Of a DNA stretch of 64,000 bases, positions 43,956 to 54,189 are shown in pieces. The notes beneath the pieces are model-generated. The model did not search any database and was not told the origin of the DNA. It worked only from the letters and a program-made list of their open reading frames with translations. Position 1 is the first letter of the stretch. Each line of letters opens with the position of its first letter. Origin of the DNA: Lysobacter daejeonensis GH1-9 (GTDB lineage Bacteria > Pseudomonadota > Gammaproteobacteria > Xanthomonadales > Xanthomonadaceae). The position numbers and the translations under genes are program-made. The stretch lies in NCBI RefSeq assembly GCF_000768355.1, contig NZ_AVPU01000014.1:1-64000 (forward strand). Direction: 5' to 3'.

Positions 43956-44966
43956 ATGAAAGTTCTGGTAACCGGCACCGCGGGTTTCATCGGCTCACAC
44001 GTCGCCCAGGTGCTGCTAGCACGTGGCGATGAGGTCATCGGCTTCGATAACCTCAGCGACTACTACGACGTCACCCTGAAGCACGCGCGCCTGCAGCGCT
44101 TGACGGGCAACCCGGGGTACACCCACATCACAGCCGACCTTGCCGACCGTGCCGCGGTGGAAGCTGCCTTTTCGCGTCATAAGCCCCAGCGAGTGGTCCA
44201 TCTGGCCGCGCAGGCCGGCGTGCGCTATGCGGCCGAGAACCCGCACGTTTACGTGAGTAGCAACGTCACCGGCTTCCTGCACGTCCTCGAGGGCTGCCGC
44301 CACCACGGCGTGGACCACCTGGTGTACGCCTCCACCAGTTCGGTTTATGGCGCCAACACCCGGATGCCATTCTCCGAACACAACTCGGCCGAGCACCCGT
44401 TGACGCTATACGCGGCCACGAAGAAGGCCAACGAGCAGATGGCGCACAGCTACAGCCACCTGTACGGAACGCCCAGCACGGGCCTTCGTTTTTTCACCGT
44501 GTACGGCCCGTGGGGCCGCCCGGACATGGCGCTGTTCCTGTTCACCAAGGCGATCATCGAGGGCAAGCCGATTCGGGTGTTCAACCACGGCCGGCACAAG
44601 CGCAGCTTCACCTACGTCGACGATATCGTGGAAGGCGTGATCCGGTCTTTGGATACGTTGCCCGGCAAGGATCCGGCCTGGCGCGGAGACGCTCCGGACC
44701 CGGCCACCAGCGGCGTGGCGCCGTTCCGCCTTTACAACATCGGCAACGAACGACCGGTGGAACTGCTGCGTTACATCGAGGTGCTGGAGCAGTGCCTGGG
44801 GCGCAAGGCCGAGATGGAACTGTTGCCCCTGCAGGCCGGTGACGTGCCCGACACCGAGGCTGACGTATCCGACCTCATCGCCAACGTTGGCTACCGCCCG
44901 GTGGTGCCAGTGGAGCAGGGCGTGGCCAATTTCGTGGCGTGGTACCGCGACTACTACAAGGTCTGA
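43956..44966 (+). CDS. UDP-glucuronate 4-epimerase-like NAD-dependent epimerase
   Basis: The 336-aa extended SDR has [32 protein letters not shown] and [16 protein letters not shown]. The motif [12 protein letters not shown] is typical of CapI/LpsL-type UDP-GlcA 4-epimerases. YAATKKANE provides the Tyr/Lys pair. It pairs with the divergent dehydrogenase to supply a uronic acid, for example UDP-GalA or UDP-GalNAcA. CGGGAA precedes the ATG. Confidence 0.9.
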   Translation: MKVLVTGTAGFIGSHVAQVLLARGDEVIGFDNLSDYYDVTLKHARLQRLTGNPGYTHITADLADRAAVEAAFSRHKPQRVVHLAAQAGVRYAAENPHVYVSSNVTGFLHVLEGCRHHGVDHLVYASTSSVYGANTRMPFSEHNSAEHPLTLYAATKKANEQMAHSYSHLYGTPSTGLRFFTVYGPWGRPDMALFLFTKAIIEGKPIRVFNHGRHKRSFTYVDDIVEGVIRSLDTLPGKDPAWRGDAPDPATSGVAPFRLYNIGNERPVELLRYIEVLEQCLGRKAEMELLPLQAGDVPDTEADVSDLIANVGYRPVVPVEQGVANFVAWYRDYYKV

Positions 44967-44982
44967 TACGGGTGGCCTGCGG

Positions 44983-46182
44983 TCAGCTCACATCGGGCGC
45001 CCAGGCCACGCGATTCCTGCCACCTTGTTTGGCGATGTAGAGAGCCTCGTCTGCGCGCTTCATCGCCGTGCCCAGTGTCTCGCCGGCCCTCAATTGGGCG
45101 ATGCCAATGCTGACTGTGATGCCGCGTTTTGCTTCCAGATCCGCAAACCGTCCCCGGATGCGCTCTGCGAACTCAGCCACCTCGGTCGCAGCGGACACCG
45201 GGACCACAACCACGAACTCTTCTCCGCCAAGGCGGGCGGCCACGCTCCGCGCAGGGCTCAATCGCATCAACAGCCCGCTTAGGGCTTTGAGTACTTCATC
45301 GCCCGCGGCGTGGCCGTATACGTCGTTGACGAGCTTGAAGCGATCGATATCGAGAAACAGCACGAACACCAATCGACAGCGCCGCGCACCCTCGCTCAGG
45401 ACAGAGGGCGCCAGTTCGTTCCAGCCGCTCCGGTTGTGCAGGCCGGTCAATGGATCGGTACGAACCCGGGTCTGGAGTTCCATTCGGTGCAGGTGCGAGT
45501 GCATCGCAAGCCGCATCCGGAAATGGCGCAGCACTGCACCAAAAACCACGACCAGTCCGGCATGGAGCCAAAACAGCTCTGGGGTTGCTTGAAGGTGTTG
45601 GGATGCGTGGTACGCCAGGAATGCGGCGGTCGCCAGTGCGATGGCGACAACGCCAGCGAGCCGGATGGTCAGGGTGATCGAAATGAGGGGAAACAGCAGG
45701 AACAGGGAGATCCGCTCCGCATGCGCGACTGGCTCGGTGGCCGCGGACGCAAGCAGGAACCCCAGCAGTGGCATGTAGATCAGGATGCCGAAGATGCGGA
45801 CAACGAAAAGCTCGCCATACAGGCTTAGGTAGGCCGCCATCAGCAGGGTGGTAATGCCGGCGCCGACGAGGATCTCGGGCATGCCTCCCGGCGTGACCAG
45901 GCCCCACTGCTCGAGCACATGGAGCAGCGCAACCAGCACTCCGCCACACACCAGTACCAGGAAGTGGGCGAAGCGCGAGCCGGTGAGTTGCGCGCGAGCG
46001 AACGCACGTCTGCTTTCCCCTTGGGTGGAGCCCCACTCGCGTCGGGACCAGGCCCTGGGCAGCCGAAACCACGGGAGGTGCAGCCTGGGTTGCGTACCAC
46101 TGGGGGCGGACATGACGTGCGGGGAAAGCATGAGTTCGCCAGTCTCGCGTGGAAGAGTCCGCCAAACCATGACGGTCCGCAT
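44983..46182 (-). CDS. Membrane diguanylate cyclase (GGDEF)
   Basis: The 399-aa protein has about six membrane helices in residues 60-220 and a GGDEF domain from DPLTGLHNRSGW to the end. The active-site loop is GGEEF (RLGGEEFVVVVPV), which is catalytically competent; no EAL domain is attached. The inhibitory RxxD site five residues upstream is not obvious. It makes c-di-GMP, which often controls exopolysaccharide. The start could be 46182 or one of two internal ATGs. Confidence 0.88.
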   Translation of the reverse strand: MRTVMVWRTLPRETGELMLSPHVMSAPSGTQPRLHLPWFRLPRAWSRREWGSTQGESRRAFARAQLTGSRFAHFLVLVCGGVLVALLHVLEQWGLVTPGGMPEILVGAGITTLLMAAYLSLYGELFVVRIFGILIYMPLLGFLLASAATEPVAHAERISLFLLFPLISITLTIRLAGVVAIALATAAFLAYHASQHLQATPELFWLHAGLVVVFGAVLRHFRMRLAMHSHLHRMELQTRVRTDPLTGLHNRSGWNELAPSVLSEGARRCRLVFVLFLDIDRFKLVNDVYGHAAGDEVLKALSGLLMRLSPARSVAARLGGEEFVVVVPVSAATEVAEFAERIRGRFADLEAKRGITVSIGIAQLRAGETLGTAMKRADEALYIAKQGGRNRVAWAPDVS

Positions 46183-46433
46183 ACGTCAATGTTTATCTTG
46201 ATGAATGTAGGCGACCGTAATCACAGTTTGAAGGTGGCGTTCGATGGGCGGGGGGGCGCTTTCCAGCCGGATCTTCACAATTGCTCCAGGTCGCCGGGGC
46301 ACCTTGCAGGTCTTGGCCCGAAGCCTTGGGGCCCGCGGGGTGCGGCGTCCGGTTCCCCCGGCCGCTGGCCGTCATACCCCCTCGGGGGCTCTTGAGCCAC
46401 AATTGGCCTTTCCCTTCATCGGACACCGAATCC

Positions 46434-47348
46434 ATGGCCGGCGCCAGCCTGTTTACTCTCCTTGATGACATCGCCAGCGTGCTCGATGACGTATCCATCC
46501 TCACGAAGTTGGCGGCCAAGAAGACGGCGGGCGTGCTCGGCGATGACCTGGCACTCAACGCGCAGCAGGTGACGGGGGTCAAGGCCAACCGTGAGTTGCC
46601 AGTGGTCTGGAGCGTGGCCAAGGGGTCGGCTGTCAATAAGGCCATCCTGGTGCCGGCGGCGCTCGCCATCAGTGCGTGGCTGCCGTGGGCCGTGACGCCA
46701 TTGATGATGATCGGTGGCGCTTTCCTCTGCTACGAGGGTGTGGAGAAGCTCGCCCACCGGTTCCTGCATTCCAAGCAGGAGGATGCGCAGCATCATGCCG
46801 AGCACCTGCAGCACCTGGCCGACCCCAACCTGGACGTGGCCGCTCTGGAGCGCGACAAGGTCAAGGGCGCCATCCGCACTGACTTCATCCTGTCGGCGGA
46901 GATCATCGTGCTGTCGCTGGGCGTAGTGTCGGGGCAGCCATTCATGCAGCAGGTGATGGTTTTGGTCGCCATTGCCGCGGCGATGACGGTGGGCGTCTAT
47001 GGGCTGGTCGCCGGCATCGTCAAACTGGACGACCTGGGCCTGTGGCTCACGCAGAAGGGTCGGGCGCTGGCCGCTGTGGGGCGTGGCATCTTGATCGCCG
47101 CGCCGTGGTTGATGAAGGCGCTGTCGGTGGCCGGTACGGCCGCCATGTTTCTGGTGGGCGGTGGCATCCTGGTCCACTCCGTTCCGGTGCTGCACCATGC
47201 GGTGGAAGGCATCGCGCCGGACGGCTGGGTGGGGGCGGTCGTGACGGCACTGGCCAACGCGGGGGTGGGGATCCTTGCCGGCGCTGTCGTGCTGGCGGGC
47301 GTGACCCTCTTCAACAGGATGCGCGGAAAGTCAGCAGCCGCGCACTGA
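46434..47348 (+). CDS. yedI: DUF808 inner-membrane protein (YedI family)
   Basis: The 304-aa protein begins [19 protein letters not shown], typical of DUF808, and has about five membrane helices with [10 protein letters not shown] near the end. The family has no proven function. ATG 46434 was chosen because the conserved start lies there; the upstream open frame is not family-like. It converges with the three-domain hydrolase gene. Confidence 0.9.
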   Translation: MAGASLFTLLDDIASVLDDVSILTKLAAKKTAGVLGDDLALNAQQVTGVKANRELPVVWSVAKGSAVNKAILVPAALAISAWLPWAVTPLMMIGGAFLCYEGVEKLAHRFLHSKQEDAQHHAEHLQHLADPNLDVAALERDKVKGAIRTDFILSAEIIVLSLGVVSGQPFMQQVMVLVAIAAAMTVGVYGLVAGIVKLDDLGLWLTQKGRALAAVGRGILIAAPWLMKALSVAGTAAMFLVGGGILVHSVPVLHHAVEGIAPDGWVGAVVTALANAGVGILAGAVVLAGVTLFNRMRGKSAAAH

Positions 47349-47403
47349 AGGATATGCCTCCCGCCGGGTCCCGGGTGGAGACGTCTGGTGGCACCGATGA
47401 GCC

Positions 47404-50007
47404 TTAGGCCTGGACCTTGATGAATGCCGTCACCGCTTCGCGGATGGCAGCGTCATTGTCCAGCGCCCCATGGCTGGTGGCGCGGGCCGCAGGCGTATTG
47501 GGCGCCCACGCGCCACCGGGCGTGGGCAGTTGGCGCACCATGCTGCCCCACGCGTGCGTGGGCAGCGCGGGCACCAGGTGCTTCTCCATGCCCAGCAATG
47601 GCGTTTCCTCATGATCCTCGAACGAGCGCGCCACCAGGTACAGCAGCGACTTGCCGTACGGTTTGCACGTGGGATCACCGCGCTCGGCCGCATCGGTGAG
47701 GTTGGACACCAGCACCGGAATGCGGCGTTGGGCGATGTAACCGCCCAGTTGCTGGTCGAACACGTCCAGCCGAACCGCGGGCGCGAGCAGACTGATTGAA
47801 CGCACGTCCAGCCCTTGTTGCAGGGCGCGTCCGCCCAGCCACGCGTGCACGATGGCGCCGGCGGAATGCCCGACCAGGTGCAGGCGGATGCGTGGCAGGC
47901 TGGCTCGCAGGTCTTTGCGCTTGAGCCATTCGAACAACTGCGCGACGCCGGCGTTCTTCGCCCCCGACAAGGCATCGGCATTCTGTTTCATCTCGCCCCA
48001 GAGCTTGCCCCCGGGCAAGCGCGCCAGCCCCTCCAGGCGCTCGTCACGCCATTCCTCGAAGCGCTTGCGGAAGCGGTTCCAGCGCTCGCCGCCGGTCTTC
48101 TCCGCCTCACCCTTCACTGCGTCCTCGAAGATGTTGGACAGCGTGCTGAACGCGTCCGTTTCCCACATCAGGAAGATCGGGAACACGCGTTCGGTGTACA
48201 GGTGCGGGATCCAGGTGCGTGCCGTGGCGGCCGCGGCGTCCTCGCCGGTGAGCCCGCCGTGTGCATACAGTGCGATGTCCACCGCGTCGGTCTTCTTTAG
48301 GCCCCACGCGCGGCACGCTTCAGGCAAATGGTGTTCCAGCAGCAGGCGCAGGTCGTCGGGGCCGGTGCGGAAACGGCCACGGCGGCTGAGCTGGCCTTCG
48401 TTCTCCATGTTGATGACGAAGGGCGCGATCTCGTGGTCGGCCAGCGTGGTGTTGTTGGACACCACCGCCGCGCCCGTGCGCGCGTCCAGACGCAACGAAG
48501 TTGCACCCGCCACCGCTTCGTGCTCGACGGTAACCACGCCCAGTTGCACGACCCAGCAGTCCATGGCGTTCTCGATCCAGTCCTCGTAGGTCAGCACGCC
48601 AAAACCGCCGCGCCCCCATTCGCCGCCCCACGAGTTCTGGATGATGAAGCCCTCGCGGGTGTAGCCCACGATGGCAAACGCATGGCCCTGCTCCTGTGAG
48701 CCGGTGGCATGCTTGATCGTCGGCACCTCGTCCGCACTGGTAGGCGCGGGCAGCGTCATTTGCTGCATCTGGGCGTCCCAGCCCTTGTGGGTGAAGGCGC
48801 TGGCGTATACCGCGCCGGCCTCGCTGAGCGCGATGTGGATGTCGCGGATGTTTTCGGGGTCGATGCGGTAATAGGCGCCCAATGGCCGCTTCACCGCGTC
48901 CAGCCACCAGTCGTCCAGTGAGCCGGGCTTCGGACGGGGCATCGTGTTGCGCGGCCACAGGCGCTCGCAGCTGGCGCCATGGCGTGACCAGCCCTTGAGC
49001 GCGCCACGCAGCGAGGAGCCGCTATCGTCTTCCTCGTCGTCCTCGGCCCATTCGTCGTACCGGCGCGCCATGCTGTAGAGCATGTGGCCGGAGATCACCT
49101 CGACCGGGCGCCGGCCCCGATCAAGCAGGTATTCGATCACCGTGGCGAGCGCAAAGCCGGTGCAGGCATTGGTGTCGCCCTGTTGTTTGGTGGGATTGGG
49201 GTCCAGCGGCAACATCACGTCCGCCGGTGCCACGGCGATGCTGGGCCGGTATTCCCAGTCGCGCAGGTCGACAGGGTCGGGGCGGACGTTGCGGCGCTTG
49301 GGCAGGCGGCGACGCAGCGTGCTCAGCGGTGCGAACTCACTGCGGCCCGGAGGCAGCGTGCGCACGCTGGGTGTCGTAACCACGCGAGGCGGGGTATTCG
49401 CCCGACCTTGGGGGCCGCCTTCCTCCTTCGCTTCCGCCGCCAGTTGCGCGTAGGCGGTGGCCAGACGGGCCTCATAGCGGTGGATGGCATGCCCCGGTCC
49501 GTTGTAGACCGCGGCGAACGTGCGCCAGTCATGCTTGCGCAGCGCCTGCAGGAACGGCGGGCGCGCGACCAGACGGGCAAACACGGAGACCTGCTCGTCC
49601 GGGCCGCCATGCTGCGCCGCGACAAAGGCCTCGACGGTGTCGTGCCCACAGTAGGGGTAGTTGAAGCCCATGACCTGGAACAGGCCCCAGCTGGCAGATT
49701 GCAGCGCCGCGGCGCGGTCGAGCTGGCAGGCCTGGTCCAGACGCTTCCATTCGCCGGCCTGATTGCGTGCGTATTTGCGCGGATCCCACGCCGCGTGGCT
49801 CAGATGTGGGTGGCTGGCGTCGAACTGGCCACCGGTCAGTCGGTGGAAGGCGTGCCCTTCGAACAGGATCTTGGGCTTGGGGGTCCGGCCACCCACGAAG
49901 CCGCGCCCCGCGGTCTCCACGCGGGCAACGGCCTTCAGTGCGGTCTCGTCGACCTCCAGTGCCTTGGCCAGGTCGGTCCACGCCAGTTCGGAGACATCCC
50001 TGTTCAT
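47404..50007 (-). CDS. Three-domain hydrolase: muramidase, papain-like peptidase and alpha/beta-hydrolase
   Basis: The 867-aa protein has no signal peptide. Residues 1-195 are an N-acetylmuramidase domain of the phage-lysin type (VARVETAGRGF with probable catalytic Glu31; ASWGLFQVMGFNY). Residues 240-490 are a C1-type peptidase with Cys282 in GDTNACTGFALA, His442 in GHAFAIVGY and Asn458 in QNSWGGEWG. Residues 520-867 contain an alpha/beta-hydrolase with GHSAG (Ser715). All three active sites appear intact. The combination suggests an antibacterial or cell-wall-targeted effector, but no secretion marker or obvious immunity gene is visible next to it. Confidence 0.82.
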   Translation of the reverse strand: MNRDVSELAWTDLAKALEVDETALKAVARVETAGRGFVGGRTPKPKILFEGHAFHRLTGGQFDASHPHLSHAAWDPRKYARNQAGEWKRLDQACQLDRAAALQSASWGLFQVMGFNYPYCGHDTVEAFVAAQHGGPDEQVSVFARLVARPPFLQALRKHDWRTFAAVYNGPGHAIHRYEARLATAYAQLAAEAKEEGGPQGRANTPPRVVTTPSVRTLPPGRSEFAPLSTLRRRLPKRRNVRPDPVDLRDWEYRPSIAVAPADVMLPLDPNPTKQQGDTNACTGFALATVIEYLLDRGRRPVEVISGHMLYSMARRYDEWAEDDEEDDSGSSLRGALKGWSRHGASCERLWPRNTMPRPKPGSLDDWWLDAVKRPLGAYYRIDPENIRDIHIALSEAGAVYASAFTHKGWDAQMQQMTLPAPTSADEVPTIKHATGSQEQGHAFAIVGYTREGFIIQNSWGGEWGRGGFGVLTYEDWIENAMDCWVVQLGVVTVEHEAVAGATSLRLDARTGAAVVSNNTTLADHEIAPFVINMENEGQLSRRGRFRTGPDDLRLLLEHHLPEACRAWGLKKTDAVDIALYAHGGLTGEDAAAATARTWIPHLYTERVFPIFLMWETDAFSTLSNIFEDAVKGEAEKTGGERWNRFRKRFEEWRDERLEGLARLPGGKLWGEMKQNADALSGAKNAGVAQLFEWLKRKDLRASLPRIRLHLVGHSAGAIVHAWLGGRALQQGLDVRSISLLAPAVRLDVFDQQLGGYIAQRRIPVLVSNLTDAAERGDPTCKPYGKSLLYLVARSFEDHEETPLLGMEKHLVPALPTHAWGSMVRQLPTPGGAWAPNTPAARATSHGALDNDAAIREAVTAFIKVQA

Positions 50008-50258
50008 CTGAACACTCCATGTGGTCGGTCACGGTGGAGGCACAGCGTGGCATGCCCGTGTCTCGCAGATTGCAACGCCGACGATGCAGGAAACAGGCCA
50101 CGCATTTCACGCCATCCAGCGACCTGTGCGTCTCTTCATTGCAATGTGTGACGGCTGTCAAACGCTCGCCGTGAGGTGCGGCCGGGTTGTGGCATCATCG
50201 AAAATCATGGCGTGCTCGCTGCGGGCGCGCCCGATCCGGCGATGGCAGACGCGCGGCA

Positions 50259-52634
50259 GTGACGGCATCGGAAACTCTACACATCGTGGGTGCGTGGCCT
50301 TGGGGCGGGCTGGTGGTGACGGGGGCGGTCACGCTGCTCGCGGGCTTCCTTGTCGGCGCATTGCTGCGTCGTAACCGGGTGCACGTGTCCCAGCTGGAAG
50401 CCGCGCATCGTGCCTTGCTGGAAGCTGACCGTGCGGCGGCTATCGGGCAGGGTGAGCTGACCCAGTCACGTGAGCGGGTCAAGCGCATGGAAGGGCAGCA
50501 ACGCACCCTGTTCGTCGACAACCCCGTGCCCATGTGGATCCATTGCCCCACCAAGGGGTGTGTTGTTGCGGCCAACGTGGCGGCGCGCGCTGCGTTTGGA
50601 TTGACCGAAGGGGTTGTCTCTCCCGAGGGCACGCCGGCTCATTCGTTGGCGTGGGTGCTGGACACGCTGGCGGCCCGTCGGCAGGAAGAGCGGCTGGGTG
50701 GCGAACGATGGTCGTTCCCGATGCCGGATGGGCGAATGCTTTCGGCCCAGTTGCAGGTGCGTGACCTTGAGTTTGGCGGTGTGCCATGCCTGTTGGTGAC
50801 GGCGGTCGGCGCGGCGGATATGTTGACGGTCGACTCGGCGCCGCTGCGGCATGAGATGGCGCACGAGGGAGGACCGAACTGGGACGACGAGAAACGCCGG
50901 TTCGCGACCGACCTGCGCCTGTTGCGCCGTGCCGTGGAGACCACCGACAGCGGCATCGTGATCACCGACGCCACGGTGGCCGACCACCCGATCATCTACG
51001 TCAACCCTGCGTTCGAGCGCATCACCGGCTACGCGAGCGACGAGCTGGTGGGGCGCAACTGCCGCTTCCTGCAGGGCACCGACCGCGAGCAGGCGGCCGT
51101 GGACGCGATCCGGTCCGCTTTGCAGAGCGAACGCGACGTGCGCGTCACCCTGCGCAACTACCGACGCGATGGCAGTCTGTTCTGGAACGACCTGCACCTG
51201 ACCCCGCTGCGCGCTCCCGATGGCGTGGTCACGCACCACGTGGCCATCGTCAACGACGTCACCGAGCAGCGGCATTACGAGGACCAGCTGGCCTATCGCG
51301 CCACCCACGACGACCTGACCGGACTGCCCAACCGTCAGTTGCTGCTGGATCGTCTGGAGCAGGCGATCCGCATGGCGGACCGCAATGGGTCCAGCGTCGC
51401 GGTGATGTTCATTGATCTGGACGACTTCAAGCTCATCAACGACACGTTGGGGCATGCCGCGGGCGACAAGGTGCTGCGCGCGGTGGCGTCGCGCTTGTCC
51501 GGGCTGGTGCGCGATACCGACACCGTGGCGCGATTCGGCGGCGATGAGTTCGTGGTGTTGCTCACCGAGCAGGGCGATGCCACGGCACGCAACGCGGTGA
51601 TCGAGCGGGTTACCCATGCCATCTCGCAGCCCATCATCATCGACGGCACGGCCCACGCCATTACCCCCAGCATTGGGCACGCCAGCTATCCGGAATCGGG
51701 TTCGTCCGCGGACATGCTGTTGATGCGCTCGGACATGGCGATGTACCAGGCCAAGCGCCTGGGCCGTAACCGCGCGGTGGGCTATGACGCCAGCTTTGAC
51801 GCCAACACCTCCGAACGCCTGCAGCTGGTCAAGGAACTACGCGAGGCGTTCGAGAACAACGAGTTCGTGCTGGCGTTCCAGCCCGTGTTCCACCGCGACG
51901 GTCGCCCGGTGGCGATGGAAGCGCTGGTGCGCTGGAACCACCCTGAGCAGGGCGAGATCCCGCCAGGCCGCTTCATCACGGTGTGCGAGGAAAGCGGCAT
52001 GATCGGCGAGCTGGGCCGCCGGGTGCTGACCATGGCCGCGCAGCACCACAAGCGCCTTTCGGCCCTCGGGTTGGGTGAGTTCCGCATCGCGGTCAACGTG
52101 TCGGCCGCGCAGTTCGCCGAGTCGCTGTACGAGGACGTGCAGCAGGCGATGGCAACCTACGGCCTGCGTCCCGGCGCGCTTGAGCTGGAGCTGACCGAGT
52201 CCATGATCATGGACAACCCCGAGCACGCGATCGCGACGATGGAGGCGCTGACGCACTTGGGCGTGAGTATCGCGGTGGACGACTTTGGCACCGGCTATTC
52301 GAGCCTGGCCTACCTCAAGCGCCTGCCGATTCGCCGCCTCAAGATCGACCGCTCCTTCGTGCGCGACCTCGCGGAGAACTCCAGCGACCGCTCCATCTGC
52401 CAGTCCGTGATCGCACTGGCGAAGGCGCTGGAGCTGGAAACCGTGGCCGAGGGCGTGGAGACCGCTGCCCAGCGTGACTGGCTGGCGGAACACGGCGTGG
52501 ACGAATTGCAGGGGTATTACCTGGGCCGCCCGACGCGTTTCGAGGGCGCGGTGGCTTTGATGGTCAAGGCGCTGCCCGCAGACCACCCAGTGGTGGCCAG
52601 GCTGACCCAGCCCATGGCGGCGGGCGTGGCCTAA
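50259..52634 (+). CDS. PAS-LOV-GGDEF-EAL c-di-GMP signalling protein
   Basis: The protein is 791 aa from GTG 50259. There is one N-terminal membrane helix (about 14-35), a PAS-like domain, then a LOV domain with photoactive Cys268 in GRNCRFLQG and NYRRDG-FWN. GGDEF at 427-431 is canonical (RFGGDEFVVLL) and the EAL domain starts with EALVRW at 554, with DDFGTGYSSL. Both enzyme domains look active. The LOV residue that is Gln in nearly all LOV domains is Val331 here. It should couple blue light or flavin state to c-di-GMP. A TTG 72 nt upstream is a less likely start. Confidence 0.88.
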   Translation: MTASETLHIVGAWPWGGLVVTGAVTLLAGFLVGALLRRNRVHVSQLEAAHRALLEADRAAAIGQGELTQSRERVKRMEGQQRTLFVDNPVPMWIHCPTKGCVVAANVAARAAFGLTEGVVSPEGTPAHSLAWVLDTLAARRQEERLGGERWSFPMPDGRMLSAQLQVRDLEFGGVPCLLVTAVGAADMLTVDSAPLRHEMAHEGGPNWDDEKRRFATDLRLLRRAVETTDSGIVITDATVADHPIIYVNPAFERITGYASDELVGRNCRFLQGTDREQAAVDAIRSALQSERDVRVTLRNYRRDGSLFWNDLHLTPLRAPDGVVTHHVAIVNDVTEQRHYEDQLAYRATHDDLTGLPNRQLLLDRLEQAIRMADRNGSSVAVMFIDLDDFKLINDTLGHAAGDKVLRAVASRLSGLVRDTDTVARFGGDEFVVLLTEQGDATARNAVIERVTHAISQPIIIDGTAHAITPSIGHASYPESGSSADMLLMRSDMAMYQAKRLGRNRAVGYDASFDANTSERLQLVKELREAFENNEFVLAFQPVFHRDGRPVAMEALVRWNHPEQGEIPPGRFITVCEESGMIGELGRRVLTMAAQHHKRLSALGLGEFRIAVNVSAAQFAESLYEDVQQAMATYGLRPGALELELTESMIMDNPEHAIATMEALTHLGVSIAVDDFGTGYSSLAYLKRLPIRRLKIDRSFVRDLAENSSDRSICQSVIALAKALELETVAEGVETAAQRDWLAEHGVDELQGYYLGRPTRFEGAVALMVKALPADHPVVARLTQPMAAGVA

Positions 52635-52640
52635 GCCGGG

Positions 52641-53063
52641 TTAGCGGACGACGGTCACCGGGATCGGGCTTTCGGCGATCACCTTGGTCGCCACCGAGCC
52701 GAGGAACACGCTGGCCAGTGCGGTGTGGCCGCGCGAACCCATCACGATCAGGTCCGCCTTCAGGTCCTTGGCCGCCTTGACGATGGTGGGGGCTGGGGTG
52801 CCCACGCGCATGTCTTCCTTGAAGGTGATCTTGGCCCGGTTGAGTGCGGCCCGCGCCTGGCGCGTGGCGTAGGCGGCGTTGTCGGCGTGGTACTTCTCAA
52901 CGCCTTGGGCGCCCAGTGAAACCGCGACGCTGCGCAGCAGGGGCTCGTCCGCGAACAGCAGCGTGACCTTGGGCGGTTTGGCCATGCTCGCGGCCAGCTT
53001 GGCGACATGCTTGACGGCGCGGGTAGCGACGGCGCTGCCGTCAACGGCGAGAAGAATGTGCAT
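52641..53063 (-). CDS. uspA: Universal stress protein (UspA family)
   Basis: The 140-aa protein begins MHILLAVDGSAVATRAV, and GMGSRGHTALASVFLGSVA-like sequence (VMGSRGHTALASVFLGS) near the C-terminus is the ATP-binding signature of the UspFG/MJ0577 type. AGGAG precedes ATG 53063. It ends 6 nt from the convergent LOV gene. Confidence 0.92.
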   Translation of the reverse strand: MHILLAVDGSAVATRAVKHVAKLAASMAKPPKVTLLFADEPLLRSVAVSLGAQGVEKYHADNAAYATRQARAALNRAKITFKEDMRVGTPAPTIVKAAKDLKADLIVMGSRGHTALASVFLGSVATKVIAESPIPVTVVR

Positions 53064-53170
53064 GTCGGCTCCTGGTCGAAAAGGGCGTGCGGGGCCCGGT
53101 ACGGCCAGCTTAGCGCCGTGGCGCGACGGCCGTTTGACTGGCGTCAATCGGGCAACACACGACGCCTGAC

Positions 53171-54025
53171 TTATTCGAGCTGCGCGCGGGCAAATGCCGC
53201 GTCCAGTGCATCCATCGCGTCCAGCGGTTTGAGCGCGCCGGCGACCTCATAGGCCTGGGCCGCCTCGGCTTCCTCCTTGTCGCCATGCAGGAGCAGCAGC
53301 AGGTTGCCGTGTTCGATATTGGCAATCGGGACCTGGGGCGTCAGGCGCAACGCAGTGCTCATGTGCTTCTTCGCCTCGCTGGCCTTGGCGCCGTAGGTCA
53401 CGCCGCCGATCATGCTGCCGACCTTGCCGATGATCTCGCCGTGGTACAGCGCCATGGCGGTGTGCGCCTCGGCGTGATTGGGGGCCAGTTCGAGCGTGGC
53501 TTCGAGCGCGGCGCGCACCTTGCCGGCAATGCCGGCCTTGAGGGCTTTCACGATGCTGATGCACTGGCTGTAACGGCCCAGCGCGAAGGCATGGCGGAAA
53601 TGGCTGTTGGCCTCGTCAGGCAACGCCTTGACCGCGGCCTCCGCCAGCTTGGCCGCCTGTTCGAAACGCTTGAGCTTCTCGGCGTCGTCGTCGACCAGAT
53701 GCGTGGCGTGGATGCCGATGGCCTTGACCGCCACCGACGCACCCACGGGGCCCAGCGCGACGCCAGCGTCGTAGGCCGCCTTGAAGTCGCCTTCGTGGAA
53801 CGAGCGCCAGGCATCCTGCAGCGCAGCGGCCAGGGCGTCCGCATCAAGGCCCTTGGGCGCCTGCTTGCCGGCGGCTGCGATTAGGGCGGCGGCCCGCTTC
53901 TTGTCGGGATAGGGTTCCTGGTCGCCGGCGTGGAGCTTGGACCACGCCTTCTTCAACGCATCGCCCTCGAAGGAAAAGCCCTGCATGTCCTTGGGAAGTG
54001 CTGCCCACGATGCCTTGCCTGCCAT
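53171..54025 (-). CDS. TPR-like cytoplasmic protein of unknown function
   Basis: The 284-aa helical protein has TPR-like repeats: ANSHFRHAFALGRYSQCISI, PNHAEAHTAMALYHGEIIGKVGSM, and VPIANIEHGNLLLLLHGDKEEAE. It has no signal peptide. GAGGGACAGG precedes ATG 54025. A possible chaperone or scaffold; I do not recognise a named family. Confidence 0.75.
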   Translation of the reverse strand: MAGKASWAALPKDMQGFSFEGDALKKAWSKLHAGDQEPYPDKKRAAALIAAAGKQAPKGLDADALAAALQDAWRSFHEGDFKAAYDAGVALGPVGASVAVKAIGIHATHLVDDDAEKLKRFEQAAKLAEAAVKALPDEANSHFRHAFALGRYSQCISIVKALKAGIAGKVRAALEATLELAPNHAEAHTAMALYHGEIIGKVGSMIGGVTYGAKASEAKKHMSTALRLTPQVPIANIEHGNLLLLLHGDKEEAEAAQAYEVAGALKPLDAMDALDAAFARAQLE

Positions 54026-54189
54026 GACCTGTCCCTCGCTCCAGTGAAGCCCCAGCATCCCCAAAATCTCCTGTGCTGGCAATTGCTTGGGGGAGGGGGA
54101 AGGGCGGCCCGATAGTGTGTTTGCTCGGTTGGCGACCGCCACAGTAGCCTGCGGAACCGGTATGCCAACCGGTCAAGGGAGCCCTGTCC

